Source of the DNA: Pseudoflavonifractor capillosus
GTDB taxonomy: Bacteria; Bacillota; Clostridia; Oscillospirales; Oscillospiraceae
DNA: 48,570 nucleotides
Reading direction: 5' to 3'
Assembly: GCF_016902575.1 (NCBI RefSeq)
Contig: NZ_JACSNZ010000013.1
Span: 1 to 48,570 of the forward strand
Positions 46,808-48,570 of the stretch are shown piece after piece. The first letter of the stretch is position 1; every line of letters begins with the position of its first letter. The notes under the pieces were generated by a model, which was not told where the DNA came from, searched no databases, and saw only the letters and a list, made by a program, of their open reading frames with translations. The position numbers and the translations under genes are program-made.

Positions 46808-47113
46808 TTATGCACTCCATCGGGCGCTGCCGTACTCAATGCCCTTACGGTATTTGCGGGCGTTTTTCCCTTTGGCGTACACCGCCAGCCAGACGATGGC
46901 CGCCCCGGCAATACCTGCCAGCAGGTCCAGCGGATGCAGGCTTGGCGCCGCATAAGAAAACGCCTCTGTAAAGCCCTGGCTCAAATGCAGGAACTTTTCA
47001 GAGGCGTCAAGGCCGGGCGCAAGGCGCACCGCCTGGCAGAGCTTATCAAAGAGATACACGAACAGCAGATACGGAAGGTTGAGGATGAGAATCTTCTTCA
47101 GATCAACCGTCAT
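46808..47113 (-). pseudogene. virD4: virD4 coupling protein gene, 5' part, cut by IME C
   Basis: The fragment encodes the membrane anchor of VirD4: two helices (LILNLPYLLFVYLFDKL and LDLLAGIAGAAIVWLAVYAK) and the conserved KYRKGIEYGSARW, after which the frame reads two codons of IME C and stops. The rest is at 37526-39010. It overlaps the pcfB stop by 4 bases (ATGA), the normal coupling in this operon. Without the ATPase part the product cannot act as a coupling protein. Confidence 0.88.
46817..46820. repeat. Right attachment core of IME C (CCAT)
   Basis: CCAT, matching 39008-39011 in the same orientation; it includes the tryptophan codon of SARW in virD4. Confidence 0.6.
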
Positions 47114-47598
47114 AATTCCACACCCCGGTCTTTGGCCTTGACCTTCTCCCGCTGGCGGTGCTGGGCTTTGGCCTGCTGCTTCGCCTGCTCCAGCTCCTTG
47201 CGGATAGAGGGCTTTTTCTCTTTCTCCAGGTTCTTTGCGGAGAACTCCCGGAAGGCCGCCGTGATAACGTCGGCATCCCGGCCCTTGAAGAACACCAGAT
47301 AGCGGGGTATCTCGCCGCTGGTGTCTTTTTTCAGTGCGAAGTCAATGCCGTACTTCTTGGCGGTGGCGGAAAAGGCCCGGATGTTCTGGTTGGTAATCTC
47401 GATGTTGGAAACGCCGGTGTTGTGCTTCATTAGCTGCCGTAGGGTCTGCTTTCCGTGGTGCAGTTTGGTCTTGCGGCCAGTCACGCCTCTCTGCATCTCG
47501 TCCAGCACCTTTTTCATGGCTTGTTGCAGCATACCGGCGGAGAGTTTGGTGGCCTCCACACAGAGAGCAACGGTGCGCTGGGTGACTTCTTCCTGCAT
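47110..47598 (-). CDS. PcfB-family (DUF3801) protein
   Basis: The 162-residue protein belongs to the PcfB/DUF3801 family encoded directly before VirD4 in Gram-positive conjugation operons. The conserved core is KLHHGKQTLRQLMKHNTGVS and FSATAKKYGIDFALKKDTSG; the end carries the KKPSIRKELEQAKQQAKAQ motif seen in other proteins of element A. It probably assists relaxosome docking. It is coupled to the virD4 fragment by a 4-base overlap. Confidence 0.9.
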   Translation of the reverse strand: MQEEVTQRTVALCVEATKLSAGMLQQAMKKVLDEMQRGVTGRKTKLHHGKQTLRQLMKHNTGVSNIEITNQNIRAFSATAKKYGIDFALKKDTSGEIPRYLVFFKGRDADVITAAFREFSAKNLEKEKKPSIRKELEQAKQQAKAQHRQREKVKAKDRGVEL

Positions 47599-47604
47599 AA
47601 GTCA

Positions 47605-48570
47605 TCATCTCCTTTCTCCGCCGCCGTACAGGTCGTGGTTTACCAGGGACGCATAGTAGCTGTCGATGGTGGCCGGGGCGTTATACAGGGCAGCCAGCAG
47701 ATATTTCTTGATATTGCGGACATAGGTGGTGTTCTCCCGCATACGGTCCAGCACATACTCGATGTGGGAACTGTTCAGTTTCAGGAACCGGGATTTGACC
47801 ACCTCCGCCGGATAGTCGTCCCCGGCAATGCGGATCGTCTCCCTGCGGGAACAGACGGTGTCCACCATGAGCTCCACCAGCTCGTTCAGACGGTCACGGT
47901 CTATGCGCTCGTTTTGTACGAGGATGTCGTACTCGATGTTCTCCAAAATCAGTTCCCGATAGTTCTCTCGCTCCCGCATCCAGTCCCGTCCGGTCCGGCT
48001 GACCCCTGCGGGGGTTTGGGGGCTTGATTGGATAGGATTTGATCCTTCCGTACTTGATGAATCAGTATTTTGTTCTTCAGGATTTCTTTTCTCTTTATTT
48101 AATTGCGGCCGGTTTTCCAGACATGGGTTATCCATATCCGGGTTTTCCGTATCTGGACAAGCCGTATCCGGCTCGTCCTCACACGGCTGGCCCGTGTCCG
48201 GGGGATGGGGCGTCTCATAGATGACATACTCCACATCCAGGATCTTGCCCTTGCTGTCCCGAAGCCGGTTGCGGACTATGTACCCGGCCCGTTCCAGCTC
48301 TTTCAGGGCGGAGCCGATGCTGTCCGTGCCCTCCTTGCAGATTTTCGCAAGCCCCCTGGTGGTGTAGTTCCAGTCCTCCGGCAAGGACAGCATCATGGAG
48401 AGCAGCCCTTTGGATTTCAGCGACAGCCCCGCGTTGCGTAGGTGGTGGTTGGACATTACCGTGTTCACACCAATCTGCACATTATAAGCTGGCTTGAGCT
48501 GCCCGTTTCGCATGTGGTCTTCTTTCAGCCGCATAAATGTGGCATCTTCGTCTGTTTTGGAGTAACTGTT
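47605..48570 (-). CDS. DUF6017/replication-initiator-like protein fused to an IS1182 transposase remnant
   Basis: From about [20 protein letters not shown] (ATG at 48456) on, the protein is a helix-turn-helix regulator typical of the first gene of Tn1549-type transfer operons ([33 protein letters not shown]) with a C-terminal DUF6017 domain ([37 protein letters not shown]). Before it, in the same frame up to the window edge, the sequence [20 protein letters not shown] and [16 protein letters not shown] is that of an IS1182 transposase. The native 5' end is therefore replaced. Whether a fusion is made depends on sequence outside the window. Confidence 0.8.
   Translation of the reverse strand, partial: NSYSKTDEDATFMRLKEDHMRNGQLKPAYNVQIGVNTVMSNHHLRNAGLSLKSKGLLSMMLSLPEDWNYTTRGLAKICKEGTDSIGSALKELERAGYIVRNRLRDSKGKILDVEYVIYETPHPPDTGQPCEDEPDTACPDTENPDMDNPCLENRPQLNKEKRNPEEQNTDSSSTEGSNPIQSSPQTPAGVSRTGRDWMRERENYRELILENIEYDILVQNERIDRDRLNELVELMVDTVCSRRETIRIAGDDYPAEVVKSRFLKLNSSHIEYVLDRMRENTTYVRNIKKYLLAALYNAPATIDSYYASLVNHDLYGGGERR
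48460..48570 (-). mobile_element. IS1182-family transposase fragment at the right edge
   Basis: The minus strand encodes [20 protein letters not shown] and [16 protein letters not shown], a conserved internal stretch of IS1182-family transposases that precedes their last catalytic part. It runs straight into the DUF6017 gene without a stop. The element continues beyond the window. Confidence 0.7.

Larger units (their letters stand above)
39008..46820. mobile_element. IME C: integrative mobilizable element inserted in virD4
   Basis: The ~7.8-kb element interrupts the virD4 codon pair Arg-Trp/Gly. Genes, all leftward: serine recombinase at the right end, TnpW-like protein, a conserved small protein, RlmA-like methyltransferase cargo, DUF3847, MobQ relaxase with oriT, and a primase/RepA fusion at the left end. 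There are no secretion genes. Removal at the CCAT core recreates full-length virD4 in frame. Confidence 0.88.

Noticed and set aside
39008..46820. IME C and IME B as one element or a composite transposon
   Set aside because: Each has its own recombinase, its own boundary repeat and its own broken target gene; an ICE segment with parts of virD4 and maff2 lies between them.
1..48570. tRNA and rRNA genes
   Set aside because: I looked for tRNA arm signatures (GGTTCGA with flanking stems) and rRNA core sequences and saw none; a covariance-model scan would be needed to exclude diverged cases.

Overview
The window is mobile DNA almost end to end. It is best read as an integrative conjugative element (ICE, here A) of the Tn1549 / C. 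difficile CTn type, broken open by two smaller integrative mobilizable elements (IMEs, here B and C). The host is probably a gut Clostridia species (Oscillospirales or a relative). The grounds are the C. difficile-type gene families (CD1108, CD1110, CD1112, PrgI, Maff2, PcfB, KTR proteins), Gram-positive ribosome binding sites, and high-GC element genes mixed with AT-rich cargo. No chromosomal housekeeping gene, rRNA, tRNA or CRISPR array was recognised.

Layout, left to right: (1) 1-1074, right part of an IS3-family insertion sequence. (2) 1.4-4.4 kb, a regulatory/accessory block: two cysteine-rich KTR genes, a DUF998 membrane protein, an AbrB protein, an AbrB-like protein, a PadR regulator with a 30-bp palindromic operator, and an XRE regulator. 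(3) 4.5-6.3 kb, a probable oriT with MobC and relaxase genes of A. (4) 6.3-8.4 kb, an AT-rich two-gene cargo operon (DarT-like protein plus dGTPase), a candidate anti-phage unit. (5) 8.6-22.9 kb, the leftward conjugation operon of A: TrbL/VirB6-like, PrgI, VirB4, an inserted orphan gene, Dcm methylase, NlpC/P60 hydrolase, a PP-loop protein, DUF4315, DUF4366, topoisomerase III, an ArdA fusion and a small Cys-rich protein.

(6) 22.85-37.31 kb, IME B, inserted in maff2 and bounded by an 11-bp direct repeat. It has a large serine recombinase, VapE-like helicase, CHC2 primase, MobQ relaxase, a candidate oriT, regulators, two cargo lipoproteins and an ECF sigma/membrane-sensor module. (7) 37.3-39.0 kb, a short piece of A (start of maff2, most of virD4). 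(8) 39.01-46.82 kb, IME C, inserted in virD4. It has a second serine recombinase, a primase/RepA fusion, a MobQ relaxase with a textbook nic-site match, and an RlmA-type 23S rRNA methyltransferase behind a leader peptide ending in MRLR, which suggests macrolide-inducible expression. (9) 46.8-48.57 kb, A continues with the virD4 5' end, pcfB and a DUF6017 gene fused in frame to an IS1182 transposase remnant.

How it fits together: A encodes most of a type IV secretion system, but its coupling protein and Maff2 genes are each split by an IME that brings its own relaxase and oriT and no secretion system. Precise excision of either IME would rebuild the broken reading frame, so the IMEs may act as reversible switches on the conjugation of their host. 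The most novel candidates are the DarT-like/dGTPase pair, the MRLR leader with its methyltransferase, and the double occupation of one ICE's transfer genes.
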